Part shown: positions 25,679 through 36,660 of the stretch, piece after piece
Layout: every line of letters begins with the position of its first letter
Numbering within the stretch: the first letter of the stretch is position 1
Origin: Nonomuraea ceibae
GTDB taxonomy: Bacteria > Actinomycetota > Actinomycetes > Streptosporangiales > Streptosporangiaceae
Length of the DNA stretch: 59,959 nt
Assembly: GCF_019396325.1 (NCBI RefSeq)
Contig: NZ_JAHKRO010000055.1
Coordinates: forward strand, 1 to 59,959
Direction of reading: 5' to 3'
The notes under the pieces: model-generated
The model's database searches: none
Told to the model about the DNA's origin: nothing
The model's input: the letters and a program-made list of their open reading frames with translations, nothing else
Program-made: the position numbers and the translations under genes

Positions 25679-25694
25679 ACCGTATGGAATATCC
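25668..25694 (-). promoter_or_regulatory. GTATRC operator E over the MFS start codon
   Basis: Minus strand GTATGG-A-GAATGC (25668-25680) adjoins the perfect palindrome CCATAC-C-GTATGG (25675-25687). The 18-bp segment 25677-25694 is repeated exactly, inverted, at 25727-25744. Confidence 0.65.
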
Positions 25695-25726
25695 AGTAAC
25701 CGGCCCTCTGTCGAGACCTAGACGGC

Positions 25727-25753
25727 GGATATTCCATACGGTATACCGTCTAC
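25727..25753 (+). promoter_or_regulatory. GTATRC operator F, upstream of sucC-like gene
   Basis: GGATATTCCATACGGTAT at 25727-25744 is the inverted partner of site E; it continues into GTATAC-C-GTCTAC (25741-25753). It ends 13 bp before the ATG of the sucC-like gene, right against the GGAG ribosome-binding site, so binding here should strongly affect expression. Confidence 0.7.
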
Positions 25754-25766
25754 AAAGGAGGCTCGA

Positions 25767-26896
25767 ATGGACCTGTACGAGTACCAGGCGAAGGAGCTCT
25801 TCGGGCGCCACGGGATCCCGGTCCCGCCGGGCAGGGTCGCGGAAACGCCTGGGCAGGCCCGCGCGATCGCGGCAGAGCTGGGCGCCCCCGTCGTGGTCAA
25901 GGCCCAGGTGAAGACCGGTGGCAGGGGCAAGGCGGGCGGCATCAGGGCGGCGGCGGGCCCGGCCGCGGCCGAGGAGGAGGCGGCCCGCGTCCTCGGCATG
26001 GACATCAAGGGACATATCGCGAAACGGGTGCTGGTCGAGGCCGCGACCGTGCCCTTCGAGGAGTACTACGCGGCCTTCCTGGTCGACCGGGCCGAGGGCG
26101 GCTTCCTGGCCATGGTGTCCGCCCAGGGCGGCATGGAGATCGAGGAGCTGGCCGCGACGGACCCCGGCGCGATCGTGCGGCTGCCGATCGACCCGGTGAC
26201 CGGCGTGGACGCCGGCACGGCGCGGCTGCTGGCCGCCAAGGCGGGCCTGCCGCAGGCCGCGGCCCCGGTCCTGGAGCGGCTGTGGACCGTGATGGCCGAG
26301 GAGGACGCCCTGCTCGTCGAGGTGAACCCGCTCATCTGCACCACCGGCCAGCAGATCGTCGCCCTCGACGGCAAGGTCACCCTGGACGACAACGCCGCCT
26401 TCCGCCACGAGCGGCCGGCCGGGGAGCGCACCGGCAGCCTGGAGGACCGGGCCAGGGCCAAGGGCCTCAACTACGTCAAGCTCGACGGCAGCGTCGGCGT
26501 CATCGGCAACGGCGCCGGGCTGGTGATGAGCACGCTCGACGTGGTCGCGGGCGCGGGCGCCGATCCGGCGAACTTCCTGGACATCGGCGGCGGCGCGTCC
26601 GCCCAGGTCATGGCCGACGGCCTGGAGATCATCCTGGCGGACCCGGACGTCCGGTCGGTGCTGGTCAACGTCTTCGGCGGCATCACCGCCTGCGACGCGG
26701 TGGCCAACGGCATCGTCACCGCGCTCGAACTGCTCGGCGAACGCGGCCACAGCAGGCCCATCGTCGTACGCCTGGACGGCAACAACGCCGAGGTGGGCCG
26801 GCGCATCCTGAGCGACGCCCGGCACCCGGTGGTCCGCCAGGTCTCCACCATGGACGGCGCCGCCGAGATGGCGGCCAGACTCGCGGCAGGTGCGTG

Positions 26897-26897
<1 letters not shown>
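25767..26897 (+). CDS. ADP-forming dicarboxylate-CoA ligase beta subunit (SucC-like paralogue)
   Basis: 376 residues from ATG 25767, with GGAG upstream. The ATP-grasp fold starts DLYEYQAKELFGRHGIPVP and VVVKAQVKTGGRGKAGG; later come the metal residue region ALLVEVNPLICTT, LDGKVTLDDNAAFRH and the C-terminal domain FLDIGGGASAQVMADG and NVFGGITACDAVANGI. Succinyl-CoA synthetase and malate-CoA ligase (MtkA) belong here. Because it heads an operon with glyoxylate genes under operator F, it is probably not the TCA-cycle enzyme; oxalate, malate or another small dicarboxylate is a better guess. Confidence 0.85.
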
Positions 26898-27777
<880 letters not shown>

Positions 27778-27781
<4 letters not shown>

Positions 27782-28542
27782 GGTTCGCGGTCAACCTGTC
27801 CATCCTGCTGACGGACCTGCCGCTGCTGGAGCGGCCCGCGGCGGCGGCCAAGGCCGGGTTCGACGCGGTCGAGCTGTGGTGGCCGTTCGCCACGCCCGAG
27901 CCGGACCCCGCGGACCTGGCCGCGCTGCGCGCCGCCGTCGAGGACGCCGGCGTGCGGCTGTCGGGGCTCAACTTCGACGCCGGCGACATGGCCGCCGGCG
28001 AGCGCGGCCTGCTGGCGCGGCCCGACGGCTCCGCACGCTTCCGGGCGAACATCCCGGTGGCGGTCGCGTTCGCCGGCGAGCTCGGGTGCGGGGTGCTCAA
28101 CGCCCTGTACGGCAACGGTCCCGGCACGGACCGCGCGCTGGCGGTGGAGAACCTGAGGAGGGCCGCCGACGCGGCGGGGGAGATCGGCGCGACCGTCGTG
28201 GTCGAGGCTCTCAACTCCCACGAGAACCCGCACTACCCGATCACGTCGTCCCAGGAGGCGTTCGACCTGATCGGCGAGGTGGGCCGCGAGAACGTGGCCT
28301 TCCTGGCCGACCTCTACCACCTGCACCGCATGGGTGAGGACGTGCTCGCGCTCGTCGGCGGGCACGCGGCGAGGTTCGGTCACGTGCAGATCGCCGACGA
28401 CCCCGGCCGGGGGCGGCCCGGGAGCGGGCGGATGCCGTACCCGGAGATCCTCGCGCGGCTGGCGGAGGCCGGCTACCGGGGGCACGTCGGCCTGGAGTAC
28501 CGGCACGAGGGGCCGGGTGCGTTCGCTTGGAGGCAGGGATGA
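27778..28542 (+). CDS. hyi: Hydroxypyruvate isomerase
   Basis: 254 residues, xylose-isomerase-like TIM barrel. It opens RFAVNLSILLTDLPLLER; metal-binding acids are visible in TVVVEALNSHENPHY, FLADLYHLHRMGED and HVGLEYRHEG. Hyi interconverts hydroxypyruvate and tartronate semialdehyde, the product of glyoxylate carboligase. It overlaps sucD-like (ATGA) and the reductase gene by 4 bp each. Confidence 0.87.
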
Positions 28543-29399
28543 CGATCGCGTTCGTCGGCTTGGGGATCATGGGCAGCCCGATGGCCGCCAACCTGGTCGC
28601 CGCCGGGCACGCCGTGACCGGCTACGACGTCAGCGCGGAGCGGGTGGACGAGCTGGTCGCGCGGGGCGGCAAGGGCGCCTCCAGCGTGGCCGAGGCGGTG
28701 ACCGGCGCGGCCGTGGTGATCACCATGCTGCCCGACTCGCCGCAGGTCGAGCAGGTGGCGCCGGACGTCGTCGAGCACGCCTCGCCCGGCCTGCTCTACC
28801 TCGACATGAGCACGATCCGGCCCGAGACCTCCCGCTGGGTCGCCGGGCTGGCGGCGGCCAGGGGCGTGCGGGCGCTGGACGCGCCGGTCAGCGGCGGCGA
28901 GCGCGGCGCGATCGACGGCACCCTGTCGATCATGGTGGGCGGCGCGGCCGAGGACGTGGAGGCGGCCCGGCCGGTGCTCGGCGCGCTCGGCACCACGATC
29001 GTGCACGTCGGCCCGGCCGGCGCGGGGCAGACCGTCAAGGCGGCCAACCAGCTCGTCGTCGGGGGGATCTACGGGCTGGTCGCCGAGGCGATCGTGCTGC
29101 TGGAGGCGTCCGGCGTCGACCCCGTCGCCGGGCTGGACGTGCTCGCCGGCGGCCTGGCCGGCTCGCGCGTCCTCGACCTCAAGCGGCACACGATGATCAG
29201 GCGGCAGTTCGCCCCGGGCTTCCGCATCGACCTGCACCACAAGGACATGGGCATCGCGATCGCCGCGGCCCGCGAGGCCGGGGTCAGCCTGCCGCTCACC
29301 GGCCAGGTCGCCCAGCTCGTCGCGGCGGCCAGGGCGCAGGGCCACGGCTCGCTCGACCACTCCGCGCTGCTCAAAGTGATCGAAAGGCTCAATTCATGA
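28539..29399 (+). CDS. glxR: 2-hydroxy-3-oxopropionate (tartronate semialdehyde) reductase
   Basis: 286 residues, beta-hydroxyacid dehydrogenase family. The NAD(P) motif is FVGLGIMGSPMAANL, the substrate loop LDAPVSGGERGA, and the catalytic lysine sits in HVGPAGAGQTVKAANQLVV. A further family motif is FAPGFRIDLHHKDMGIA. It reduces tartronate semialdehyde to glycerate. Its place between hyi and gcl supports this over 3-hydroxyisobutyrate dehydrogenase. It is coupled by ATGA overlaps on both sides. Confidence 0.88.
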   Translation: MTIAFVGLGIMGSPMAANLVAAGHAVTGYDVSAERVDELVARGGKGASSVAEAVTGAAVVITMLPDSPQVEQVAPDVVEHASPGLLYLDMSTIRPETSRWVAGLAAARGVRALDAPVSGGERGAIDGTLSIMVGGAAEDVEAARPVLGALGTTIVHVGPAGAGQTVKAANQLVVGGIYGLVAEAIVLLEASGVDPVAGLDVLAGGLAGSRVLDLKRHTMIRRQFAPGFRIDLHHKDMGIAIAAAREAGVSLPLTGQVAQLVAAARAQGHGSLDHSALLKVIERLNS

Positions 29400-31117
29400 C
29401 ACGAGTCCCCTGCATGGAGGCCGTGGTCGCGGTGCTGGAGTCGGAGGGCGTCGACACGGTCTTCGGCATCCCGGGCGCGGCCATCCTGCCGCTGTACGCG
29501 GCGCTCCAGCACAGCTCGATCCGGCACATCACGGTCCGCCACGAGGAGGGCGGCACGCACGCCGCCGACGGCTGGGCGCGCGTCACCGGGAACGTCGGCG
29601 TCTGCATCGGCACCTCCGGCCCCGCCGGCACCAACATGATCACCGGCCTCTACACCGCGATGGCCGACTCGATCCCGATGATCTGCGTCACCGGGCAGGC
29701 GGCCACCGCCAAGCTGCACCAGGAGGCGTTCCAGGCGGTCGACATCGTGGAGGTCGCCCGGCCCGTCACCAAATGGGCGGTGCAGCTCAAGGAGCCCGCC
29801 CAGGCGCCGTGGGTGTTCCGGGAGGCGTTCCGGATCGCCCGTTCCGGAAGGCCCGGGCCGGTGCTCATCGACCTGCCGATCGACGTGCAGCGCGGCACCT
29901 GCCTGTACGACAGGACGGTGGACGCGCCACTGCCCGTCGAGGTGCCGCGGCCCTTACCCCGCGCGGTGCGCCGGGCGGTCGACCTCATCGGCGAGGCCAG
30001 GAGGCCGCTCATCCTGGCGGGCGGCGGCGTGATCATCGCCGACGCGGCGGAGGAGCTGCTGGCGCTGGCCGAGCACCTCCAGGTGCCGGTCCAGGTCACG
30101 CTCATGGGCAAGGGCGCCTTCCCGGAGGACCACCCGCTGTTCGCCGGGATGGCCGGCATCCAGACGCAGACCCGGTGGGGCAACGCGGCGTTCCTGGAGA
30201 GCGACCTCGTGCTGGCGGTCGGCGCGCGGTTCGGCGACCGCCACACCGGCGACCTGGACGTCTACCGGGGCCGGCGCACGTTCATCCACGTGGACATCGA
30301 GCCCACCCAGCTCGGCCGGGTCTTCGAGCCCGACCTCGGCATCGTGAGCCACGCCAGGCCGGCGCTGTCCGCGCTGCTCGACGAGGCGCGCGGCCGGGGC
30401 GAGGCGCGCGAGCCGGGCGCCTGGCCGCGCCGGGTCGGCGAGCTGCGCGCCACGATGGCCCGCCGCGACGACTTCGACGACGTGCCGATCAAGCCGCCCA
30501 GGGTCTTCAGGGAGCTCAATGAGTTCTACGGCCGCGACACCACGTTCGTCACCGCGATCGGGCTCTACCAGATCTGGTCCGGCCAGTTCCAGACGACCTA
30601 CCTGCCGCGCCGCTACCTGGTCTGCGGCCAGGCCGGGCCGCTGGGCTGGGAGGTGCCGGCCGCGATGGGCGTCAAGTGCGCCCACCCCGAACGGCAGGTC
30701 GTGGTGGTGGTCGGCGACTACTCCTTCCAGTTCCTCATGGAGGAGGTCGCGGTCGCCGCCCAGTACCGCATCCCGTTCGTCATCGTGATGATCAACAACG
30801 AGTACCTGGGCCTCATCAGGCAGGCGGAGATCCCGTACGAGATGAACTTCGCCGTGGACCTGCACTACGGCGAGGGCGGGATCGACCACGTGAAGGCCAT
30901 GGAGGCGTTCGGCTGCCCGGCGCGCCGGGTGGAGGAGCCGGGCGACCTCCGCGACGCGCTGGCCTGGGCGAGCGCCGAGGCCGCCCGCGAACGGCTCCCG
31001 GTGCTGGTGGAGGTGATGGTCGAGCGCGAGGCCAACGCCGCGATGGGGCCGTCGCTGAAGGAGATCAAGGAGTTCGAGCCGCTGCCCGAGCTCATCGCCG
31101 TCGACTGGTCCGACTGA
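29396..31117 (+). CDS. gcl: Glyoxylate carboligase
   Basis: 573 residues, ThDP enzyme that joins two glyoxylate molecules to tartronate semialdehyde and CO2. It matches E. coli Gcl in several places: TGQAATAKLHQEAFQAVDIVEVARPV, RPGPVLIDLPIDVQ, HVDIEPTQLGRVFEPDLGIVS and CGQAGPLGWEVPAAMG, with the ThDP motif GDYSFQFLMEEV to INNEYLGLIRQ. An odd point: E. coli Gcl has valine (V51) where other ThDP enzymes have glutamate, but here the segment reads RHEEGGTHAADG, with glutamate E50 at that place. It overlaps glxR (ATGA). Confidence 0.88.
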   Translation: MTRVPCMEAVVAVLESEGVDTVFGIPGAAILPLYAALQHSSIRHITVRHEEGGTHAADGWARVTGNVGVCIGTSGPAGTNMITGLYTAMADSIPMICVTGQAATAKLHQEAFQAVDIVEVARPVTKWAVQLKEPAQAPWVFREAFRIARSGRPGPVLIDLPIDVQRGTCLYDRTVDAPLPVEVPRPLPRAVRRAVDLIGEARRPLILAGGGVIIADAAEELLALAEHLQVPVQVTLMGKGAFPEDHPLFAGMAGIQTQTRWGNAAFLESDLVLAVGARFGDRHTGDLDVYRGRRTFIHVDIEPTQLGRVFEPDLGIVSHARPALSALLDEARGRGEAREPGAWPRRVGELRATMARRDDFDDVPIKPPRVFRELNEFYGRDTTFVTAIGLYQIWSGQFQTTYLPRRYLVCGQAGPLGWEVPAAMGVKCAHPERQVVVVVGDYSFQFLMEEVAVAAQYRIPFVIVMINNEYLGLIRQAEIPYEMNFAVDLHYGEGGIDHVKAMEAFGCPARRVEEPGDLRDALAWASAEAARERLPVLVEVMVEREANAAMGPSLKEIKEFEPLPELIAVDWSD

Positions 31118-31126
31118 GGAGGCGCC

Positions 31127-32656
31127 ATGCTGCTCAAACCGGGTACGGCCTGGCAGGACACCTACGCACGCGGTCACGCGGTGGCGCCCGAGGCGTTCCA
31201 CGAGGACCGGGTGCTCAACCACTGGGGCGGGTTCTGGCAGCGTGACGGGCGGCCCGCGCCCGTCTTCTCGCCGCTGGACGGCACCGCCATCGCCGGGCCG
31301 CCCCGGCTGGACCGGGCGGGCGCGGGCCGGGCCGTGGCGGGCGCCGTCGACGAGCACCGGCAGTGGCGGCACCTGCCGCTCGCCGAGCGCAGGGCCCGGG
31401 TGGCGGCGGCCGTGGAAGCCATGGCCGAGCACCGCGACCTGCTGGCCCTGATGCTCGTGTGGGAGATCGGCAAGCCGTGGAAGACCGCCCGCGCCGACGT
31501 GGACCGGTGCCTGGACGGGGTGCGCTGGTATCTGGAGGAGATCGACCGCATGGTCGCCGGGCGGGCGCCGCTGCCCGGCCCGGTGAGCAACATCGCGAGC
31601 TGGAACTACCCGATGAGCGTGCTCATGCACGCGATGCTCGTGCAGGCGCTGGCCGGCAACGCGGTGATCGCCAAGACGCCGACCGACGGCGGGCTGTGCT
31701 GCCTCACGCTCGCCTGCGCGCTGGCCGTGCGGGAGGGGCTGCCCTTCACGCTGGTCAGCGGGGGAGGGGCGGAGCTGTCACCGGTGCTGGTGGCCGGGCG
31801 CTCGCTCGGCTGCGTGTCGTTCGTCGGCGGGCGCGACGCGGGCGCCAGCGTGGCGACCTCGCTGGCCGACCCGGAGCGGCGGCACGTGCTGGAGCAGGAG
31901 GGGCTCAACTGCTGGGGCGTGTGGGAGTTCTCCGGCTGGGACGCGCTCACCCGGCAGATCCGGGCCTCCTTCGACTACGGCAAGCAGCGGTGCACCGCCT
32001 ATCCGAGGTTCGTGGTGCAGCGGTCGCTGTTCCCCGAGTTCCTGCGGGCGTACCTGGCGGCGGTCGGGTCGCTGCGGTTCGGGCATCCGCTGGCCGTGGC
32101 CGAGCCCGGCGATCCGCTGCCGGAGCTGGACTTCGGGCCGCTGATCAACGCCTCGAAGGCCAAGGAGCTGGCCGACCAGGTGGACGAGGCGGTGGCACGG
32201 GGCGGGGTGCCGGTGCACCGGGCGTCGCTGGCTGACGGACATTTCCTGCCAGGGCAGGATATTTCGGCGTATTTCGCGCCGGTGGCGTTGCTCAGCCCGC
32301 CCCGCTCCTCGCCCCTCTTCCACGCCGAGCCGTTCGGCCCCGTCGACACGATCGTGCTGGTGGACACCGAGGCCGAGCTGCTGGCCGCGATGAACGCCAG
32401 CAACGGAGCCCTGGTCGCCACCCTGTCCTGCGACGAGGAGGACACGTACGGCAGGCTCGCCCGCGACGTGCGGGCCTTCAAGGTCGGCCACAACCGGCCG
32501 CGCTCCCGGGGCGACCGGGAGGAGCTGTTCGGCGGGCTCGGCGCCTCCTGGCGCGGCGCGTTCGTCGGCGGCGAGCTGCTCGTCCGGGCCGCCACCCAGG
32601 GCCCCGAGGGCGAGCGCCTGCCCGGCAACTTCCCGCACTACACGCTGCTGCCGTGA
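31127..32656 (+). CDS. Aldehyde dehydrogenase family protein
   Basis: 509 residues from ATG 31127, with a GAGGAGG site. The catalytic cysteine is C289 in YGKQRCTAYPRF, and the general-base glutamate region reads LEQEGLNCWG in place of the usual LELGGKN. The NAD-binding region includes SNIASWNYPMSVLMHAML and VIAKTPTDGG. The C-terminal motif is AEPFGPVDTIVLVD. It closes the sucCD-hyi-glxR-gcl operon, so its substrate may be a C2/C3 semialdehyde or glyoxylate. An acylating (CoA-dependent) oxalyl-CoA/glyoxylate role is conceivable but cannot be shown. Confidence 0.82.
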   Translation: MLLKPGTAWQDTYARGHAVAPEAFHEDRVLNHWGGFWQRDGRPAPVFSPLDGTAIAGPPRLDRAGAGRAVAGAVDEHRQWRHLPLAERRARVAAAVEAMAEHRDLLALMLVWEIGKPWKTARADVDRCLDGVRWYLEEIDRMVAGRAPLPGPVSNIASWNYPMSVLMHAMLVQALAGNAVIAKTPTDGGLCCLTLACALAVREGLPFTLVSGGGAELSPVLVAGRSLGCVSFVGGRDAGASVATSLADPERRHVLEQEGLNCWGVWEFSGWDALTRQIRASFDYGKQRCTAYPRFVVQRSLFPEFLRAYLAAVGSLRFGHPLAVAEPGDPLPELDFGPLINASKAKELADQVDEAVARGGVPVHRASLADGHFLPGQDISAYFAPVALLSPPRSSPLFHAEPFGPVDTIVLVDTEAELLAAMNASNGALVATLSCDEEDTYGRLARDVRAFKVGHNRPRSRGDREELFGGLGASWRGAFVGGELLVRAATQGPEGERLPGNFPHYTLLP

Positions 32657-32674
32657 CGCCGGCGACCGGACCGG

Positions 32675-33061
32675 CTAGAACGCCCCGAACCTGGTCGCCG
32701 CCAGCAGCACCAGGAACGTCAGCATCGCCACCCGCAGCAGCTTCCCGCCCACCCCCAGGGACGGCCACGACAGGTAGGCCAGCCAGCCGATGAAGACGAG
32801 GACGGGCAGCACCGCCACGCCCCCCAGCCAGTTGGTGACCGCGAACCCGGCCAGCAGCAGGACCACCATCACCGCGGGTGTCACCCACCGGGGCACCTGC
32901 GTGAACAGGAACGCCATCGGCGTGGCGCTGCGCTCCTCCACCGACTTGCGCAGGCCCGTCGCCCCCGGCGTGAAGAACTGCTCGCCGGGCGGCAGCGGGC
33001 GCTTGGCCCCGGGACGCGGCTGGGCGAGCGGGTGTCTGCGGCGGTCGTCGTCTGTGCCCAC
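32675..33061 (-). CDS. DUF6703-type membrane protein
   Basis: 128 residues. A basic, proline-rich N-terminal half (about 1-55) precedes three hydrophobic segments (WVTPAVMVVLLLAGFAVT, then VAVLPVLVFIGWLAYLSW, and a short last one). I place it in the actinobacterial DUF6703 group from its layout; no function is known. Convergent with the aldehyde dehydrogenase gene. Confidence 0.65.
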   Translation of the reverse strand: MGTDDDRRRHPLAQPRPGAKRPLPPGEQFFTPGATGLRKSVEERSATPMAFLFTQVPRWVTPAVMVVLLLAGFAVTNWLGGVAVLPVLVFIGWLAYLSWPSLGVGGKLLRVAMLTFLVLLAATRFGAF

Positions 33062-33125
33062 GGTGCCGAGCCTAGCGCCGCGCGAATCGGCCCGGAGGCT
33101 CCGCGCCGTCTGACATCCTGGGGGC

Positions 33126-33413
33126 GTGCTCGCCGTGATCCGCTACACCGTTCCAGAGTCCCAGTCCCAAGACTTCGCCAAGCAGGGCCAAGCCATCCTC
33201 GACCTGCTCGCCGAACAGCCCGGCTACGTCCGGGGCCGGCTGGCGCGGTCCGTCGACGAGCCCAACCTGTGGGCCGTGATCAGCGAATGGGAGGGCGCCG
33301 GGTTCTACCGCCGGGCGCTGTCCGCCGCCCGGATGGCGATGTATCCCCTCATGACGCTCATGGTCAACGAACCCAGTGCCTTCGAGGACGTCTACCTCCT
33401 CGAAGGCGCGTAA
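33126..33413 (+). CDS. Antibiotic biosynthesis monooxygenase (ABM)-fold small protein
   Basis: 95 residues from GTG 33126. A single ferredoxin-like ABM domain: strand LAVIRYTVP, helix FAKQGQAILDLLAEQPGYVRGRLARS and the WAVISEWEG strand-turn typical of these dimeric proteins. Family members are cofactor-free oxygenases, haem-degrading enzymes or non-enzymatic; nothing indicates a substrate. It lies upstream of glyS with a 107-bp gap. Confidence 0.75.
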   Translation: MLAVIRYTVPESQSQDFAKQGQAILDLLAEQPGYVRGRLARSVDEPNLWAVISEWEGAGFYRRALSAARMAMYPLMTLMVNEPSAFEDVYLLEGA

Positions 33414-33520
33414 CGTCACTCGCGCACGGGGCCGCGGCCCCGTCCCCTAAGCTGGGACCTCACTGAGAGTCCACTGAGAATTCCCTCGCCGACCTCCAGC
33501 CGGAAAGAGAACCGACCAAC

Positions 33521-34906
<1,386 letters not shown>

Positions 34907-34922
34907 CGCACCGCTCGTTCAC

Positions 34923-34954
34923 CGAAAGGGCCGCACTCCGGTGCGGCCCTTTCG
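34923..34954 (+). terminator. Strong terminator after glyS
   Basis: A perfect 14-bp stem, CGAAAGGGCCGCAC (34923-34936) with GTGCGGCCCTTTCG (34941-34954), around the loop TCCG. It is 17 bp beyond the glyS stop. Confidence 0.85.
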
Positions 34955-35057
34955 CGTTCCGTTCGCGCCGATCCTCGCATACCTGGACGTAACACCACAT
35001 CTCTCGCTTGTAGCATTCATGGACTGCCCCTGTCCCGATCTGCTCCGGAGGTCACCG

Positions 35058-35894
35058 TTGACCGCTCACGCTGATGCCAGCAGGCAACGCATCCACGACC
35101 TGCTCACCACTGAGGAAGAGCGGGTGCTGCAGCGCTGGACAGCCCTGGCCAAGACGTCCGGCGAGGAGCTGCGGGACATCTACCAGGCGCTGCGCCTCGC
35201 CATCGGCGAGGGCCGTGACGACCTGACCGACGTCCGCGGCCTGCTCGCCGAGCTGTCGCGCGAGCGCGCCCGGCAGGGCCACACCCCCTCCGACACCGCG
35301 CGCGCGGTCTACGGCCTCAAGGAGGCCGTCTACGAGGCCGTCGAGAGCGACGGCTCCGCCGACGCCCTGCGCGGCTTCATCTGGTTCTCGCGGCTGATCG
35401 ACGACCTCGGCCTCTACACGTTCGAGGTGTACGCCACCGCCCGCGAGACGATCATCCTGGACCAGGCGGAACAGCTCCTGGAGCTGTCGACGCCCGTCGT
35501 CAAGCTGTGGGAGGGCATCGTCGCGGTGCCCCTGATCGGCACCCTGGACTCGGCCAGGACCCAGGTCGTGATGGAGAAGCTGCTGCAGACGCTGGTCGAG
35601 ACCGGCTCCGAGCACGCCGTGATCGACATCACCGGCGTCCCCGCCGTCGACACCCAGGTCGCCCAGCACCTGCTCAAGACCGTCTTCGCCGCCCGCCTGA
35701 TGGGCGCCGAATGCGTCATCTCCGGCATCCGCCCGCAGATCGCGCACACCATCGTCACGCTCGGCATCGAGTTCGGCGACATCGTCACCAAGGCCTCGCT
35801 CGCCGACGCCCTCGCCTACGCGCTCAGCCGCAGCGGCACCGAGATCAGCACCCCCCGCCGCACCCGCATCGCGGTGCGGACCGAGGAGGTCTGA
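35058..35894 (+). CDS. RsbR-type stressosome scaffold protein (RsbRD N-terminal domain + STAS)
   Basis: 278 residues from TTG 35058, chosen for the GGAGG site 6-7 nt upstream; ATG 35019 is an alternative. Residues 1-160 are helical, like the RsbRD N-terminal sensor domain. The STAS domain follows (about 165-260) with VIDITGVPAVDTQVAQHLL and SGIRPQIAHTIVTLG; the two threonines that RsbT phosphorylates in B. subtilis RsbRA (T171, T205) have counterparts in DTQVA and AHTIV. First gene of a six-gene coupled module. Confidence 0.88.
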   Translation: MTAHADASRQRIHDLLTTEEERVLQRWTALAKTSGEELRDIYQALRLAIGEGRDDLTDVRGLLAELSRERARQGHTPSDTARAVYGLKEAVYEAVESDGSADALRGFIWFSRLIDDLGLYTFEVYATARETIILDQAEQLLELSTPVVKLWEGIVAVPLIGTLDSARTQVVMEKLLQTLVETGSEHAVIDITGVPAVDTQVAQHLLKTVFAARLMGAECVISGIRPQIAHTIVTLGIEFGDIVTKASLADALAYALSRSGTEISTPRRTRIAVRTEEV

Positions 35895-36259
35895 TGGAGC
35901 GCGTCCCCATTCTCAAGCTGGGCGACATCCTCATCATCTCCATCCAGGTGGACCTGGAGGACCAGAGCGTGCTGGCCCTCCAGGAGGACCTGGCCGACAG
36001 GGTGGTCTCCACCGGGGCGCGCGGCGTCATCATCGACATCACCGCCGTGGAGATCGTCGACTCGTTCATCGGCCGCATGCTGGCCACGATCGCCGCCATG
36101 TCGCGGATGCTCGACGCCGAGACCGTGGTCGTCGGCATGCGCCCGGCGGTGGCCATCACGCTGGTCGAGCTCGGCCTGTCCCTGGGCGGCGTGCGCACCG
36201 CCCTCGACCTGGAGAAGGGCGTCGCGTTGCTGGAGCACACCCGGAGCACGTCACGATGA
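35894..36259 (+). CDS. rsbS: RsbS-type single STAS-domain stressosome protein
   Basis: 121 residues. A lone STAS domain; the phosphorylated serine is S57 in VEIVDSFIGRML, identical in context to S59 of B. subtilis RsbS. With RsbR it forms the stressosome core, and its phosphorylation releases RsbT. It shares one base with the rsbR stop (TGATG) and overlaps rsbT by 4 bp. Confidence 0.9.
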   Translation: MERVPILKLGDILIISIQVDLEDQSVLALQEDLADRVVSTGARGVIIDITAVEIVDSFIGRMLATIAAMSRMLDAETVVVGMRPAVAITLVELGLSLGGVRTALDLEKGVALLEHTRSTSR

Positions 36260-36660
36260 CCGGAGGCGGTCACGAGCTGCCGATCACGAGCAACGCCGAC
36301 GTCGTGGCCGTGCGCCAGCGGGTCCGGACCCTGGCCGTGGACGTCGGGCTCTCCCTCGTCGATCAGACCAAGGTCGTCACAGCGGCCAGCGAGCTCGCCC
36401 GCAACGCGCTCGTCTACGCCGGAGGAGGCCGGGCCAGCGTCGAGATCGTCGACAACGGCCTGCGCCGGGGCCTCAGGTTGTCCTTCGTCGACGAGGGCCC
36501 CGGCATCCCGGACGTGGAGCAGGCGCTCACCGACGGCTGGACCACCGGCAGCGGCCTGGGCCTTGGCCTGGGCGGCTCCCGGCGGCTGGTCGACGAGTTC
36601 GAGCTGACCTCGGCCCCTGGGAAGGGGACGACGGTGACCGTGACGAAGTGGGCCAGATAG
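36256..36660 (+). CDS. rsbT: RsbT-type switch kinase
   Basis: 134 residues. A GHKL ATPase domain: N-box ASELARNALVYA, G1 box DEGPGIPDVEQAL, and the G2-like GLGLGLGGSRRLVDEF. RsbT phosphorylates RsbS and RsbR, then leaves the stressosome to activate an RsbU-type phosphatase. It overlaps rsbS by ATGA and abuts the next gene. Confidence 0.9.
   Translation: MTGGGHELPITSNADVVAVRQRVRTLAVDVGLSLVDQTKVVTAASELARNALVYAGGGRASVEIVDNGLRRGLRLSFVDEGPGIPDVEQALTDGWTTGSGLGLGLGGSRRLVDEFELTSAPGKGTTVTVTKWAR

Noticed and set aside
33414..33520. T-box or other riboswitch before glyS
   Set aside because: Only about 107 bp are available and no specifier loop, T-box sequence or terminator is seen.
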